Positions 25,537-34,298 of a stretch of 64,000 bases of DNA are shown piece after piece. Every line of letters starts with the position of its first letter. Within the stretch, counting starts at the first letter, position 1. The notes beneath the pieces were generated by a model. It was not told where the DNA came from, did not search any database, and was given only the letters and a program-made list of their open reading frames with translations. The DNA comes from Bradyrhizobium sp. BTAi1 (lineage in GTDB: Bacteria; Pseudomonadota; Alphaproteobacteria; Rhizobiales; Xanthobacteraceae). The stretch spans positions 6,157,501-6,221,500 of the forward strand of contig NC_009485.1 in the NCBI RefSeq assembly GCF_000015165.1. Reading direction: 5' to 3'. The translations under genes were made by a program, and so were the position numbers.

Positions 25537-27872
25537 TCATGACCATCATCGCAAATCCCGACAGCGCAACATCCGCCTCGCGGCGCGGCTTCGAGCGGCA
25601 TCTCAAGGTCGAGAACGTCTCCCGCCGCGCCATCCTGCAGACGCTCGGCCTGGCCGGCGGCTTCGTGCTCGCCGCCCCCCTGCTGTCGCGGCCGGCCTTC
25701 GCCGCCTATGAGACCGGCGCCGGCAAGATGCCGCATGGCACGGTGGTCGATCCCAAGATTTTCGTGTCGATCGCGCCCGACGGCATCGTCTCCATCCTCG
25801 CCCATCGTTCCGAGATGGGCACCGGCGTGCGCACCAGCCTGCCGCTGATCGTGGCGGAGGAGATGGAGGCCGACTGGACGAAAGTGCGCGTGGTGCAGGC
25901 GCCCGGCGACGAAGTGAAGTTCGGCAACCAGGACACCGACGGTTCGCGCAGCACGCGGCATTACCTGCTGCCGATGCGCCAGATCGGCGCCATGGCGCGC
26001 GCGATGCTCGAAGCCGCCGCAGCCAAGCGGCTTGGTGTGCCCGCAAACGAGGTGAAGGCCGTCAACCACGAGGTCGTGCACAGCGCCAGCGGCAAGCGCC
26101 TCGGCTTCGGAGAGCTTGCGGCCGACGCGGCCAATCAGCCGGTCCCCGCCGTCGACAGCGTGCAACTGAAGTCGCCCAAGGACTTCCGTTATCTGGGCAA
26201 GGGTCAGGTCAGCGTCGTCGATCTGCACGACATCACCGTCGGCAAGGCGCGTTACGGCGCCGATGTCCGTCTGCCCGGCATGAAATACGCCGTCATCGCC
26301 CGGCCGCCGGTGACAGGCGGCAAGGTGAAGTCGTTTGACTCGGCCGAAGCCCTGAAGGTCCCCGGCGTCGAACAGGTTCTCGAGGTCAAGGGCTGGCCGT
26401 GGCCGTCGAAGTTCCAGCCGCTCGGCGGCGTCGCCGTCGTCGCACGCAACACCGGGGCTGCGATCAAGGGCCGCGACGCGCTCAAGGTCGAGTGGGACGA
26501 CGGGCCCAACGCGGCCTACGACTCGGTCGCCTATCGCGCCGAGCTCGAAGCCGCCGCGCGCCAGCCGGGTCTGGTCGTGCGCCAGGAGGGTGATGTCGAG
26601 GCCGCGCTGAAGTCGGCCGACAAGATCGTCACCGGCGAGTACTACTTGCCGCACTTCGCTCATGCCAGTATGGAGCCGCCGGTCGCGGTCGCCGACGTGA
26701 AGGGCGACAAGGCCGAGATCTGGGCGCCGGTGCAGAGTCCCGGCGGCACCCGCGAGGACGTCGCCAAGACGCTGCAGCTCCCGCCGGAGAACGTGACCGT
26801 CAACGTCACCCTGCTCGGCGGCGGGTTCGGGCGTAAATCGAAATGCGACTTCGCGCTCGAAGCCGCCCTGCTCTCCAAGACCCTGGGCGCGCCGGTCAAG
26901 GTGCAGTGGACGCGTGACGACGACATCCAGCACGACTTCCTGCACACGGTCTCGGTCGAGCGGATCGAGGCCGGGCTCGACAAGAGCGGCAAGGTCGTCG
27001 CCTGGCGTCATCGCAGCGTCGCGCCGACGATCCTGTCGACCTTCGCCGCCGGGGCCGACCACGCCGCGCCGTTCGAGCTCGGCATGGGCCTTGTCGACAT
27101 GCCGTTCGAGATCGCCAACATTCAATGCGAGAACCCGGCCGCCAAGGCGATGACCCGGATCGGCTGGTTCCGCTCGGTCTCGAACATTCCGCGCGCCTTC
27201 GCCGTGCAGTCGATGGTCGGCGAGCTCGCGCACGCCACCGGCCGCGACCAGAAGGACATGCTGCTGGAGCTGATCGGCACGCCGCGCGTCGTCAAGCTCG
27301 CTTCGGTGAAGGACCTCTGGAACTACGGCGAGCCCTATGAGAGCTACCCGATCGATACCGGGCGGCTGCGCCGCGTCGTCGAGTTCGTCGCCGAGAAGGG
27401 CAATTGGGGCCGCTCGCTTCCCAAAGGCCATGGCCTCGGCATCGCCGCGCATCGCAGCTTCGTCAGCTACATCGCCACCATCGTGGAGGTGTCGGTCGAC
27501 GACAAGGGCAAGCTCTTGGTACACCAGGTCGACAGCGCGATTGATTGCGGTGTCTTCGTCAACCCCGAGCGCATCCAGTCGCAGCTCGAGGGGGCGGCAA
27601 TCATGGGGCTGAGCCTCGCCAAATATGGCGAGGTCAGCTTCAAGAACGGCCGGGTGCAGCAGCGCAATTTCGACGACCATCCGGTGGTCCGGATCGACGA
27701 GGCGCCGCTGGTCACCAACGTGCACATCGTGCCCGCCGATGCCGACACGCCGCCGAGCGGCGTCGGCGAGCCGGGCGTGCCGCCATTTGCGCCGGCGCTC
27801 GCCAACGCGATCTTTGCCGCCACCGGCAAGCGTCTGCGCGCGCTGCCGATCGGCAATCAGCTCGCGACGTGA
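25533..27872 (+). CDS. Molybdopterin catalytic subunit, isoquinoline-1-oxidoreductase-like
   Basis: 779 residues with a twin-arginine signal SRRAILQTLGLAGGFVLAAPLLSRPAFA, so the heterodimer is probably exported by Tat with its small subunit as passenger. Features of the IorB family are GTGVRTSLPLIVAEEMEADW, GGGFGRKSKCDFALEAALLSK, NIPRAFAVQSMVGELA and GVGEPGVPPFAPALANAI, the last with the catalytic Glu in the GEPG region. No separate FAD subunit is present, so electrons probably go to a cytochrome. GTG 25533 overlaps the upstream stop; ATG 25539 is the alternative start. Placement after gfa suggests an aldehyde-oxidising role, unproven. Confidence 0.92.
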   Translation: MIMTIIANPDSATSASRRGFERHLKVENVSRRAILQTLGLAGGFVLAAPLLSRPAFAAYETGAGKMPHGTVVDPKIFVSIAPDGIVSILAHRSEMGTGVRTSLPLIVAEEMEADWTKVRVVQAPGDEVKFGNQDTDGSRSTRHYLLPMRQIGAMARAMLEAAAAKRLGVPANEVKAVNHEVVHSASGKRLGFGELAADAANQPVPAVDSVQLKSPKDFRYLGKGQVSVVDLHDITVGKARYGADVRLPGMKYAVIARPPVTGGKVKSFDSAEALKVPGVEQVLEVKGWPWPSKFQPLGGVAVVARNTGAAIKGRDALKVEWDDGPNAAYDSVAYRAELEAAARQPGLVVRQEGDVEAALKSADKIVTGEYYLPHFAHASMEPPVAVADVKGDKAEIWAPVQSPGGTREDVAKTLQLPPENVTVNVTLLGGGFGRKSKCDFALEAALLSKTLGAPVKVQWTRDDDIQHDFLHTVSVERIEAGLDKSGKVVAWRHRSVAPTILSTFAAGADHAAPFELGMGLVDMPFEIANIQCENPAAKAMTRIGWFRSVSNIPRAFAVQSMVGELAHATGRDQKDMLLELIGTPRVVKLASVKDLWNYGEPYESYPIDTGRLRRVVEFVAEKGNWGRSLPKGHGLGIAAHRSFVSYIATIVEVSVDDKGKLLVHQVDSAIDCGVFVNPERIQSQLEGAAIMGLSLAKYGEVSFKNGRVQQRNFDDHPVVRIDEAPLVTNVHIVPADADTPPSGVGEPGVPPFAPALANAIFAATGKRLRALPIGNQLAT

Positions 27873-27890
27873 GCTGATCGACCTCACATC

Positions 27891-27920
27891 ATCATCGGCC
27901 GGAGCGATCCGGCCGATGAT
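27891..27920. terminator. Bidirectional hairpin between convergent genes
   Basis: Perfect 13-bp stem ATCATCGGCCGGA (27891-27903) / TCCGGCCGATGAT (27908-27920) with loop GCGA, between the molybdoenzyme stop (27872) and the opposite-strand gene ending at 27944. It lacks a T-run, so its efficiency as a terminator is uncertain. Confidence 0.6.
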
Positions 27921-27943
27921 CCCCCCAGCAGAGCAACGAAAGA

Positions 27944-28318
27944 TCAGCGCCCGTAGCGCACCGAGGCATAGCGGCCGATGACGGCGCCGCGCGCCTGTCC
28001 CGGCGTGCCGGCGCCGCCGTGAGGCGTGCTGCCGCAATCCTGGCGCAGCGGCCGCGGAGCAGGCTTGTCGGCGCGCGCCGAAGTCGGCCGGACGCCGACG
28101 AGCTTGGTCACCAGCGTGCGCAGTCGCTGGTTCTCGATCTCCAGCTCCTTCAAACGACGCAGGGCAGGACTGCTGAGCCCGCCATAGCGCTGGCGCCAGC
28201 GATAGAAGGTGCGCAGCGAGACGCCCGCCGTGCTGCAAATTTCGGCAATCGGCACGCCCGATTCCGCCTCGCCCAGCAGAACCAGAATCTCGTGCGCGGT
28301 GTGCTGACAACGTCGCAT
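27944..28318 (-). CDS. Orphan IS3-OrfA-like helix-turn-helix protein
   Basis: 124 residues from ATG 28318. The first about 75 residues match the HTH transposase (IS3 OrfA) pattern: ILVLLGEAESGVPIAEICSTAGVSLRTFYRWRQRYGGLSS, then LRRLKELEIENQRLRTLVTKL, a leucine-zipper-like coil. The remaining 45 residues are low-complexity R/A/G/P. No OrfB (DDE) frame or terminal repeats flank it. Either an IS remnant or a domesticated DNA-binding protein. The gap 28319-28614 holds no other gene. Confidence 0.7.
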   Translation of the reverse strand: MRRCQHTAHEILVLLGEAESGVPIAEICSTAGVSLRTFYRWRQRYGGLSSPALRRLKELEIENQRLRTLVTKLVGVRPTSARADKPAPRPLRQDCGSTPHGGAGTPGQARGAVIGRYASVRYGR

Positions 28319-28614
28319 GCTCAAGCCCCCCTGCGCTGCCCTTGGCGGCATTCTCGCATGGATTCCATGAGCTTGATAGGCGCCCCGCGCGACCGCCCGT
28401 CGTGCCCGCGCGGCGCGACGGCGACGTGGCGCGAGGTCATGAGACCGTCGCGCCAGAACGGCGGCTCGCCGACCATTGGCAAAATTGACACGAGCGCAGG
28501 GAACCGAGCTGATCTGCCGGGACGCTGAGCAAGGCTGAACAGTTTTTGGCATTGCCCGCCGCGACATCCTACCCTGAAATCGCGTCGAAGACTCGCGCCC
28601 CACGGAGGCAGCCC

Positions 28615-29553
28615 ATGTCCAAACGCCACGAAATTCCCGCCACGCATGAGAGCATGGTGTGGGGCTATCTCGACAGCACCACGCCACCAGTGCTCGAAGT
28701 CGCCTCCGGCGACACCGTGACGCTGCATTCCTTCCCGGCCGGCGGCAAGGAGACCCTTCCCGAGGACCGCAGCATCGTTCCACCCGGCTATCTCACCGCG
28801 CTCGACACCCTGATCCAGGGGCCGGGCCCGCATTTCATCACTGGTCCCGTCCATGTGAAGGGCGCGCAGCCCGGTGATACGCTCCAGGTCGACATCCTCG
28901 ACGTCAAGGTCAGCCAGGACTGGGGCTTCGTCTCGATCCTGCCTTTGCTCGGCACCCTGCCCGACGAGTTCACCGACTACGAGACGATCCACCCGAAGGT
29001 CGATCACGCGCGCCAGGTCTGCATCATGCCCTGGGGCACCGAGATCGCGCTCGATCCGTTCTTCGGCATCATCGCGACCGCGCCGCCGCCCGCCTGGGGG
29101 CGCTGCGGGTCGCCGGTACCGCGCAGCTTCGGCGGCAACATGGACAACAAGGAGCTGCGGCCGGGCACGACGCTGTATCTGCCGGTGTTCAACGAGGGCG
29201 CATTGTTCTTCGCCGGCGACGGCCATGGCGTGCAGGGCGACGGCGAGGTCTGCATCACCGCGCTCGAGACCGGCGTCACCGGCACCTTCCGGCTCACGGT
29301 GCGCAAGGACATGGACATCACCTGGCCCTTCGCCGAGAACGCCACCCATCTGATGTCGATCGGCCTCGACGAGGATCTCGACGACGCCGCCAAGCAGGCG
29401 GTGCGCGAGATGGTCAAGCATGTCTGCGCCCGCACCAACCTGTCGCGCAATCAGGCCTACATGCTGTGCTCGCTGGCCGGCAATCTGCGCGTGACCCAGC
29501 TGGTCGACGGCAACAAGGGCATCCACATGCTGCTGCCGAAGGCCTATCTGTAG
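28615..29553 (+). CDS. Acetamidase/formamidase family protein
   Basis: 312-residue cytoplasmic amidohydrolase (FmdA/AmdA family) that releases ammonia from formamide, acetamide or another short amide. Family landmarks are GDTVTLHSFPAGG, GPGPHFITGPVHVKGAQPGDTLQVDILDV, RSFGGNMDNKEL and GDGHGVQGDGEV. CGGAGG lies 7 bases before the ATG at 28615. It is a single gene convergent with ccoG. Formamide would yield formate, consistent with the C1 neighbourhood, but the exact amide is unknown. Confidence 0.92.
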   Translation: MSKRHEIPATHESMVWGYLDSTTPPVLEVASGDTVTLHSFPAGGKETLPEDRSIVPPGYLTALDTLIQGPGPHFITGPVHVKGAQPGDTLQVDILDVKVSQDWGFVSILPLLGTLPDEFTDYETIHPKVDHARQVCIMPWGTEIALDPFFGIIATAPPPAWGRCGSPVPRSFGGNMDNKELRPGTTLYLPVFNEGALFFAGDGHGVQGDGEVCITALETGVTGTFRLTVRKDMDITWPFAENATHLMSIGLDEDLDDAAKQAVREMVKHVCARTNLSRNQAYMLCSLAGNLRVTQLVDGNKGIHMLLPKAYL

Positions 29554-29561
29554 TCCCTCCT

Positions 29562-31049
29562 CTACCGGTCGATGAAGCGATCGTGCGCGGTCAAAACGAC
29601 CTGACCGCCGGCCCCGATGGCCTGGAAGGTGACATCGGCGTCGCGCGGCTCGGGCATGGTCAGCGTCACGCGCAGGGTCTCGGAGCCGTCCGGCTCGACC
29701 GTGATCGCATCCGCCGTCGCGTGACCGACAATCGCGAGCGCCGCGTCGACGCCGCTGATGCCGAGCGTGAAGCTCTGCACGGCCGCCGACTTGTTGAGCA
29801 GCTTGACCGTATAGGCGTTGCGGACCGAACCATCCGACAGCCGCACCGACATCGGATCGCGATCGTGCTGCACCGAGAGTACGGCGGTGGTCTTGGTCAC
29901 AAACGACACCGCGATGATGCCGGCCAGCGCGACACAGGCGAGCGCGAGCCCGACCGTCTTCGGCCGCAGCAGCCGCGACACACGCGGCTGGCCCGCGCGG
30001 CCGCGCTCGATATTGTCCCAGCTTTCGTAGTCGATCAGGCCGCGCGGACGGTCGAGCCTGGCCATCACACCATCGCAGGCGTCGACGCAGAGGCCGCAAT
30101 TGATGCAGGCAAAATTCGGCCCCTGGCGGATGTCGATGCCGATCGGGCAGACCGCGACGCAGGCGCCGCAATCGACGCAATCGCCGGCCGGCAGCCCCTG
30201 CGAGCGGGCCTCGGCGGCCTTCTTCGCCGACATCCTGACCTCGCCGCGATAGTCGCGGTAATTCACGGTGAAGGCTTCGGCGTCCCAGATCGCGCCCTGC
30301 AGCCGCGGCCACGGGCACATGAAGGTGCAGACCTGCTCGCGCGCGAAGCCGGCCAGGCCATAGGTCGTGCCGGCGAACACCAGCGTCCAGGTCAGCGCGG
30401 TCGGCGACATCTCGCCATGAATGACGTCGCGCACCAGTTCCGGCGCGTCGGTGAAGTAGAAGATCAAGGTGCCGCCGGTGAGAAGCGCGATCATCATCCA
30501 CAGCGCGTGCTTGGTCGCGATCTGCGCCACCCGCTTCGTCGTCAGCGGCGCACCGATATTCTTCAGCCGCTGCCGGCGATCGCCTTCGACCAGCCGCTCG
30601 ACCAGCAGGAACAGATCGGTCCACACCGTCTGCGGGCAGGCGAAGCCGCACCACAAGCGCCCGGCCAGTGCATTCACCAGGACGAGTATCAGTGTCGCCA
30701 GCAGCATCGCCGCGGTGATGAGATAGAGGTCCTGCGGCCAGATCTCGGCCGGGCCGAGATAGAGTTTTCCATGGGCGAAATCGAGCAGCACGGCCTGCCC
30801 AGGCGCATTCGAGCCGCGGTTCCAGCGGATGAAGGGCGTGACGTAGTAGACCGAGAGGGTGAGCATCAGGATCAGCCATTTGAGCCGGCGGATCGGCCCC
30901 TTGACGCCTTGCGGAACCACGGGACCGCCGAGCTGGCATGGGGATCGTGCCGGCTTGCGGACAGGCGCTTGGCCGCGAGCCGGGGACTGGCTCTGGCCCT
31001 GCGCCGCGCGGCGCGTCCTGGCGTGATCGATCTCGATGGTGATGGCCAC
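29562..31049 (-). CDS. ccoG: Cytochrome oxidase accessory protein CcoG (FixG/RdxA)
   Basis: 495 residues from a GTG at 31049 with GAGGG upstream. Membrane segments LIDMLTLS-type near residue 70, LITAAMLLATLILVLVNAL, WMMIALLTGGTLIFYF, WTLVFAGTTYGLAGF and LALACVALAGIIAV surround a ferredoxin-like domain with CVDCGACVAVCP and CINCGLCVDAC, plus WCGFACPQT. CcoG handles copper for cbb3-type oxidase assembly. It is usually beside ccoNOQP or ccoHIS; here neither is present, so it is an orphan or second copy. The C-terminal Ig-like domain is intact. Confidence 0.92.
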   Translation of the reverse strand: MAITIEIDHARTRRAAQGQSQSPARGQAPVRKPARSPCQLGGPVVPQGVKGPIRRLKWLILMLTLSVYYVTPFIRWNRGSNAPGQAVLLDFAHGKLYLGPAEIWPQDLYLITAAMLLATLILVLVNALAGRLWCGFACPQTVWTDLFLLVERLVEGDRRQRLKNIGAPLTTKRVAQIATKHALWMMIALLTGGTLIFYFTDAPELVRDVIHGEMSPTALTWTLVFAGTTYGLAGFAREQVCTFMCPWPRLQGAIWDAEAFTVNYRDYRGEVRMSAKKAAEARSQGLPAGDCVDCGACVAVCPIGIDIRQGPNFACINCGLCVDACDGVMARLDRPRGLIDYESWDNIERGRAGQPRVSRLLRPKTVGLALACVALAGIIAVSFVTKTTAVLSVQHDRDPMSVRLSDGSVRNAYTVKLLNKSAAVQSFTLGISGVDAALAIVGHATADAITVEPDGSETLRVTLTMPEPRDADVTFQAIGAGGQVVLTAHDRFIDR

Positions 31050-31301
31050 GTCTGCCCTCGTTCGCTTGCCTGTTGCAGACGACGGTACGGGGCGCGACGA
31101 GAGCGCTCTTTGTCGGGCCACAAACTTGCGAACAGGTGGCAGCGGCTGTTTGCGCGGGAACAACGAGGCTCGGCGTCTAGCAGGCGACGAGGGAGGCGGC
31201 ACCGCGAGTGCCGCGGCGGCAGGCGCGCCATCCGATGGGATGAATGCGTCTGCCGCCCTTCTGCTGGCAAAATTGCGGTAGTGTTCGGCGTGCCGTAGCT
31301 T

Positions 31302-31497
31302 GTGGCCATCCTTCGAGACGCGCGCCTTCGGCGCGCTCCTCAGGATGAGGTTCGAATGCGCGGAGGGATGCAGGACCCTCTCCATGAGAACGCTGCCGTA
31401 ACCGGCAGCGTTCTCATGGTTTGTATGCAGCGCCAGTTGGCGCACGCGACTCATGGTGAGGAGCGCCGCTCGCGGCGCGTCTCGAACCATGAGGCCA
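31302..31497 (-). repeat. Dispersed intergenic repeat, family A copy 2
   Basis: Reverse orientation relative to copy 1, in the 498-base gap 31050-31547. It runs from GGCCATCCTTCGAGACGCGC to CTCGAACCATGAGGCC. Internally it has a perfect 17-bp hairpin, CCATGAGAACGCTGCCG (31382-31398) / CGGCAGCGTTCTCATGG (31403-31419), loop TAAC. The hairpin sits at the same place as in copies 1 and 5 but with a different stem. I see no gene in the remainder of the gap. Confidence 0.85.
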
Positions 31498-31547
31498 AGA
31501 TTGGAACGCATCGGATTGCATCCGCATCGTCCGAGTCATGCCGCTAT

Positions 31548-32342
31548 TCACACGATCTTGATCGACATGTCGGGCAAGCCCTCCAGCTTGCACAAGAGCA
31601 CGTCGCCCTTGACGACCGGGCCGACATTCTCCGGCGTGCCCGAATAGATGATGTCGCCGGCCTTGAGCTCGAACGCCTCGGAGAGCTTCGCGATCTGCTC
31701 GGCGACACTCCAGATCATCTTGATGAGATCGGAATTCTGCCGGACGGTGCCGTTGACCGCGAGCGAGATCGCGCCCTTGGTGAAATGGCCGACCTTGGTT
31801 ACCGGATGGATCGGGCCGATCACCGCGGCATGGTCGAAACTCTTGCCGATCTCCCAGGGCTTCTTCTCCGCGGCCATGCCGTTCTGCAGGTCGCGCCGGG
31901 TCATGTCGAGGCCGAGCGCGTAGCCATAGACATGGTCGAGCGCAGCCTCGACCGGGATGTTGGTGCCGCCGGATTTCAGCGCCGCAACCAGCTCGACCTC
32001 GTGGTGATAGTTCTTGGTCAGCGACGGATAAGGGTGATCGGCGACCTCGCCGATCGCGACATTCTGGATCGCATCGGTCGGCTTCTGGAAGAAGAACGGT
32101 GGCTCGCGGTTCGGATCGGAGCCACGCTCGATCGCATGCGCCGCATAGTTGCGGCCGATGCAGTAGATGCGGCGGACCGGGAACACACCCTGCTCGCCGA
32201 CGATCGGAATGGTGGTCGCCGGCACGGCGAAGATCGGCTTCGGCCCGGCCTGTGCCGCGGCAGGGTAGGTGTCCGTCATAATCGCAGCCGCTGCGGCGGC
32301 GCTGCCGGCGACGAGAAGATCGCGGCGTGAGGTGTCTGCCAT
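31548..32342 (-). CDS. Fumarylacetoacetate-hydrolase-family protein with Tat signal
   Basis: 264 residues from ATG 32342 (AGGAGG upstream). The N-terminus, TSRRDLLVAGSAAAAAA to AAAQA, is a twin-arginine signal. The FAH fold follows: RRIYCIGRNYAAHAIE, PPFFFQKPTDAI, YHHEVELVAALKSGG (metal ligands H.E.E), VYGYALGLDMTRRDLQ, and GDIIYSGTPENVGPV. Members hydrolyse or decarboxylate acylpyruvate-type compounds in the cytoplasm, so export of one is unusual. The palindrome at 32428 lies in its upstream region. Substrate unknown. Confidence 0.88.
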   Translation of the reverse strand: MADTSRRDLLVAGSAAAAAAIMTDTYPAAAQAGPKPIFAVPATTIPIVGEQGVFPVRRIYCIGRNYAAHAIERGSDPNREPPFFFQKPTDAIQNVAIGEVADHPYPSLTKNYHHEVELVAALKSGGTNIPVEAALDHVYGYALGLDMTRRDLQNGMAAEKKPWEIGKSFDHAAVIGPIHPVTKVGHFTKGAISLAVNGTVRQNSDLIKMIWSVAEQIAKLSEAFELKAGDIIYSGTPENVGPVVKGDVLLCKLEGLPDMSIKIV

Positions 32343-32427
32343 GGGTTTCCTCCTGGGATCAGCCCGTTGCGGCCGGCTGATTTGTTGGTGGTGGCGCGCC
32401 AGCATCGGCGCCCCGCTCAACTGATAA

Positions 32428-32442
32428 GCATATCCAGTATGC
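32428..32442. promoter_or_regulatory. 5-5-5 palindrome upstream of Tat-FAH gene, candidate operator
   Basis: GCATA, spacer TCCAG, TATGC, about 90 bases upstream of the start at 32342. It has the same geometry as the palindrome at 53015. A GntR-type site is possible. It lies in the gene-free stretch 32343-33412. Confidence 0.35.
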
Positions 32443-32499
32443 CAGCGCCACCATGCGCGCACGCGCCGTCGCCCTCGCAGCGCAACACGCGCCCGAAGC

Positions 32500-32765
32500 G
32501 ATGCTCGAGACCCTCGCCGGAAACGCGAGGGCGCAGGGAAGGCCGGACCTCGACTGAGGCCCGTGGCCCGCCTGCGGAAAAAAATACAGGCGGCAGGAAC
32601 CACAGGTTCAGCCGGACAGACCCGGCCTTCCCTGCGCGATGGGTGAACGTCTGCTCCGAGCTCTCCCCGGGGACCGGCTTTCTTGCCCCCGTCACCTCAG
32701 CGACACGTCATGTCACTCAGGCTTGGCGCCAGCATCGGGACGCCAGGACCACACGGCTTGAACGT
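32500..32765 (-). repeat. Dispersed intergenic repeat, family C copy 2
   Basis: Inverted copy of the repeat at 1080-1385. Shared blocks include CGCAGGGAAGGCCGG, GGCCCGCCTGCG, a CCGCCTG/CAGGCGG hairpin with an A-rich loop, CCACAGGTTCAGCC, CCTTCCCTGCGCGATGG, GGCTTTCTTGCC and, at its outer end, GACACGTCATGTCACTCAGG. The surrounding 1-kb gap contains only this copy and family A copy 3; no gene is supported there. Confidence 0.75.
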
Positions 32766-33150
32766 CCGCGAGCTGACAGTCGTCTTGCGCAACAGCGCCT
32801 GACAGACCCGCGGCCACCGCTCCCCGCCTCTCCGTATCGTGACGACGCGCACGTCCCTCTGCATGAGGCGGGATAAGGCGAGGAGAGCATCATTTCTGCA
32901 AATACGAAAGAAAGAAATTTTCGCGCTGGCATCTGGACAGGGGTGATCGTGCTGAGCACGCTGCGGAATTATCGCTTTCGGCGCATCCGCGGATGCGCGC
33001 TTCCAAGAACCTGCGACGGCGGCTCGGCAGTGCAGTTGGTCTTCGCGGCTCGACTGAGTCGCCCGTCGGGTCGGTCACCGCAAGCAGCCAACGAACACGG
33101 ACCCCATGGATGTGTTGCGCGCGAATTGCGGCCTTTGCCGCGATACCCTG

Positions 33151-33330
33151 GCCTCATGGTTCGAGACGCGCGGCCATATCGACCGCTGGATGAGCTTGAC
33201 CAGTTGCACGGCGCTCCTCACCATGAAGAGCAGGTGAAGGAGGAGCGTGGCGCGATCACGTTCGTCCCGCCGCAACAGAATCGGACCTCATGCTGAGGAC
33301 CCCGCCGCAGGCGGCCGTCTGGAAGGGTGA
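33151..33330 (+). repeat. Dispersed intergenic repeat, family A copy 3
   Basis: Begins GCCTCATGGTTCGAGACGCGC, continues GGCGCTCCTCACCATGA, and ends CTCATGCTGAGGACCCCGCC, GCAGGCGGCCGTCTGGAAGG. It is degenerate in the middle and lacks the covarying hairpin of copies 1, 2 and 5. Confidence 0.7.
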
Positions 33331-33412
33331 CGTGGGCGATGCACTCACCACCTGATCCGCGGGACCTCTCGCCTCGTTCCTTTGTTGACACCCAACCGAA
33401 CGGCGCAATGCC

Positions 33413-34060
33413 ATGACCGAGCCGACACCACCCAGGAGACGCCGCATGCTGATCTGGCTGGCCAGCCTTGCCATGCTCGTGATCGCCGGCGCCGCCATTG
33501 CCGCGGGGCCGCTGATGAGCCGAGTCGAACATCCCAAATACGACACCGTCAGTCGCGATGGCGATTTCGAGATCCGCGCCTATGCGCCGATGATCATTGC
33601 GGAGGCCGAGGTGCAGGGCGCACGCAAGCCGGCCATCGAGGAGGGCTTTCGCATCATCGGCGGCTATATCTTCGGTGCCAATCAGGGCAGGATGAAGATC
33701 GCGATGACCGCGCCGGTGCAGCAACAGGCAGCGGCATTGCCGGCACCGGGGGACGAGACCGGCAGCGATCGCTGGAAGGTCAGCTTCGTGATGCCGTCGA
33801 GCTGGTCGCTCGACACCCTGCCGCCGCCCGCCGACACGCGCATCAAGCTGAACTCGCTGCCGGCCCAGCGCATGGTCGCAATCACCTTCTCCGGCTCCTA
33901 TTCCGACGGCATCATCGCCGAAAAGACCCGCGAACTGCGCGACTACGCGCAGCGCAAAGGCCTGACCGTCACCGGATCCCCATTGCTCGCATTCTACAAC
34001 CCGCCCTGGACCCTGCCGATGCTGCGCCGGAACGAGGTGATGCTGGCGTGTAGTTGTTAG
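33413..34060 (+). CDS. SOUL-family haem-binding protein, membrane-anchored or exported
   Basis: 215 residues with an N-terminal hydrophobic segment (MLIWLASLAMLVIAGAAIAAGP) after RRRR, a signal anchor or signal peptide. The SOUL/HBP fold is seen in VEHPKYDTVSRDGDFEIRAYAPMIIAEAEV, FRIIGGYIFGANQGRMKIAMTAPV, WKVSFVMPSSWSLDTLPPP and LLAFYNPPWTLPMLRRNEVML, the usual C-terminal signature. It probably binds haem or tetrapyrrole in the periplasm. A single gene with no operon partner. Confidence 0.9.
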   Translation: MTEPTPPRRRRMLIWLASLAMLVIAGAAIAAGPLMSRVEHPKYDTVSRDGDFEIRAYAPMIIAEAEVQGARKPAIEEGFRIIGGYIFGANQGRMKIAMTAPVQQQAAALPAPGDETGSDRWKVSFVMPSSWSLDTLPPPADTRIKLNSLPAQRMVAITFSGSYSDGIIAEKTRELRDYAQRKGLTVTGSPLLAFYNPPWTLPMLRRNEVMLACSC

Positions 34061-34089
34061 CCGGACTTTGACCCAGGCGAAGCTGCACT

Positions 34090-34221
34090 CCCTCTCCCCG
34101 TTCTTACTGGGAGAGGGTCGGGGTGAGGGGCGACCACGCGCACCGACTGAGCTGAGAGTCCCCCTCACCCGGATCGCATCTATCGATGCAATCCGACCCC
34201 TGCCCGCAGGCGGGACGAGGT
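34090..34221 (+). repeat. Dispersed intergenic repeat, family B copy 2
   Basis: CCTCTCCCCG, GGGAGAGGGTCGGGGTGAGGGG, a GAGAGTCCCCCTCACCC block and the hairpin GGATCGCATC/GATGCAATCC, ending GCCCGCAGGCGGGACGAGG. The internal blocks are in different order from copy 1, the GGATTGCATC hairpin coming last. Confidence 0.7.
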
Positions 34222-34298
34222 GCGCCACCATCGCCGTTCGATCTGTGATCAACTCATTCAGTAACCTGCGGCGCGCACTCACTCAGCGCCAACGCACC

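Noticed and set aside
25512..28310. 932-codon antisense frame over the molybdoenzyme
   Set aside because: Lies opposite a clear IorB-type gene and has no recognisable domain.
28319..28783. N-terminal extension of the HTH transposase-like frame
   Set aside because: Extension is Arg-rich and unlike OrfA, whose normal start is the ATG at 28318.
28321..30939. 872-codon frame spanning formamidase and ccoG
   Set aside because: It is a shadow of ccoG in another frame and antisense to the formamidase; both true genes have domain motifs and ribosome-binding sites.
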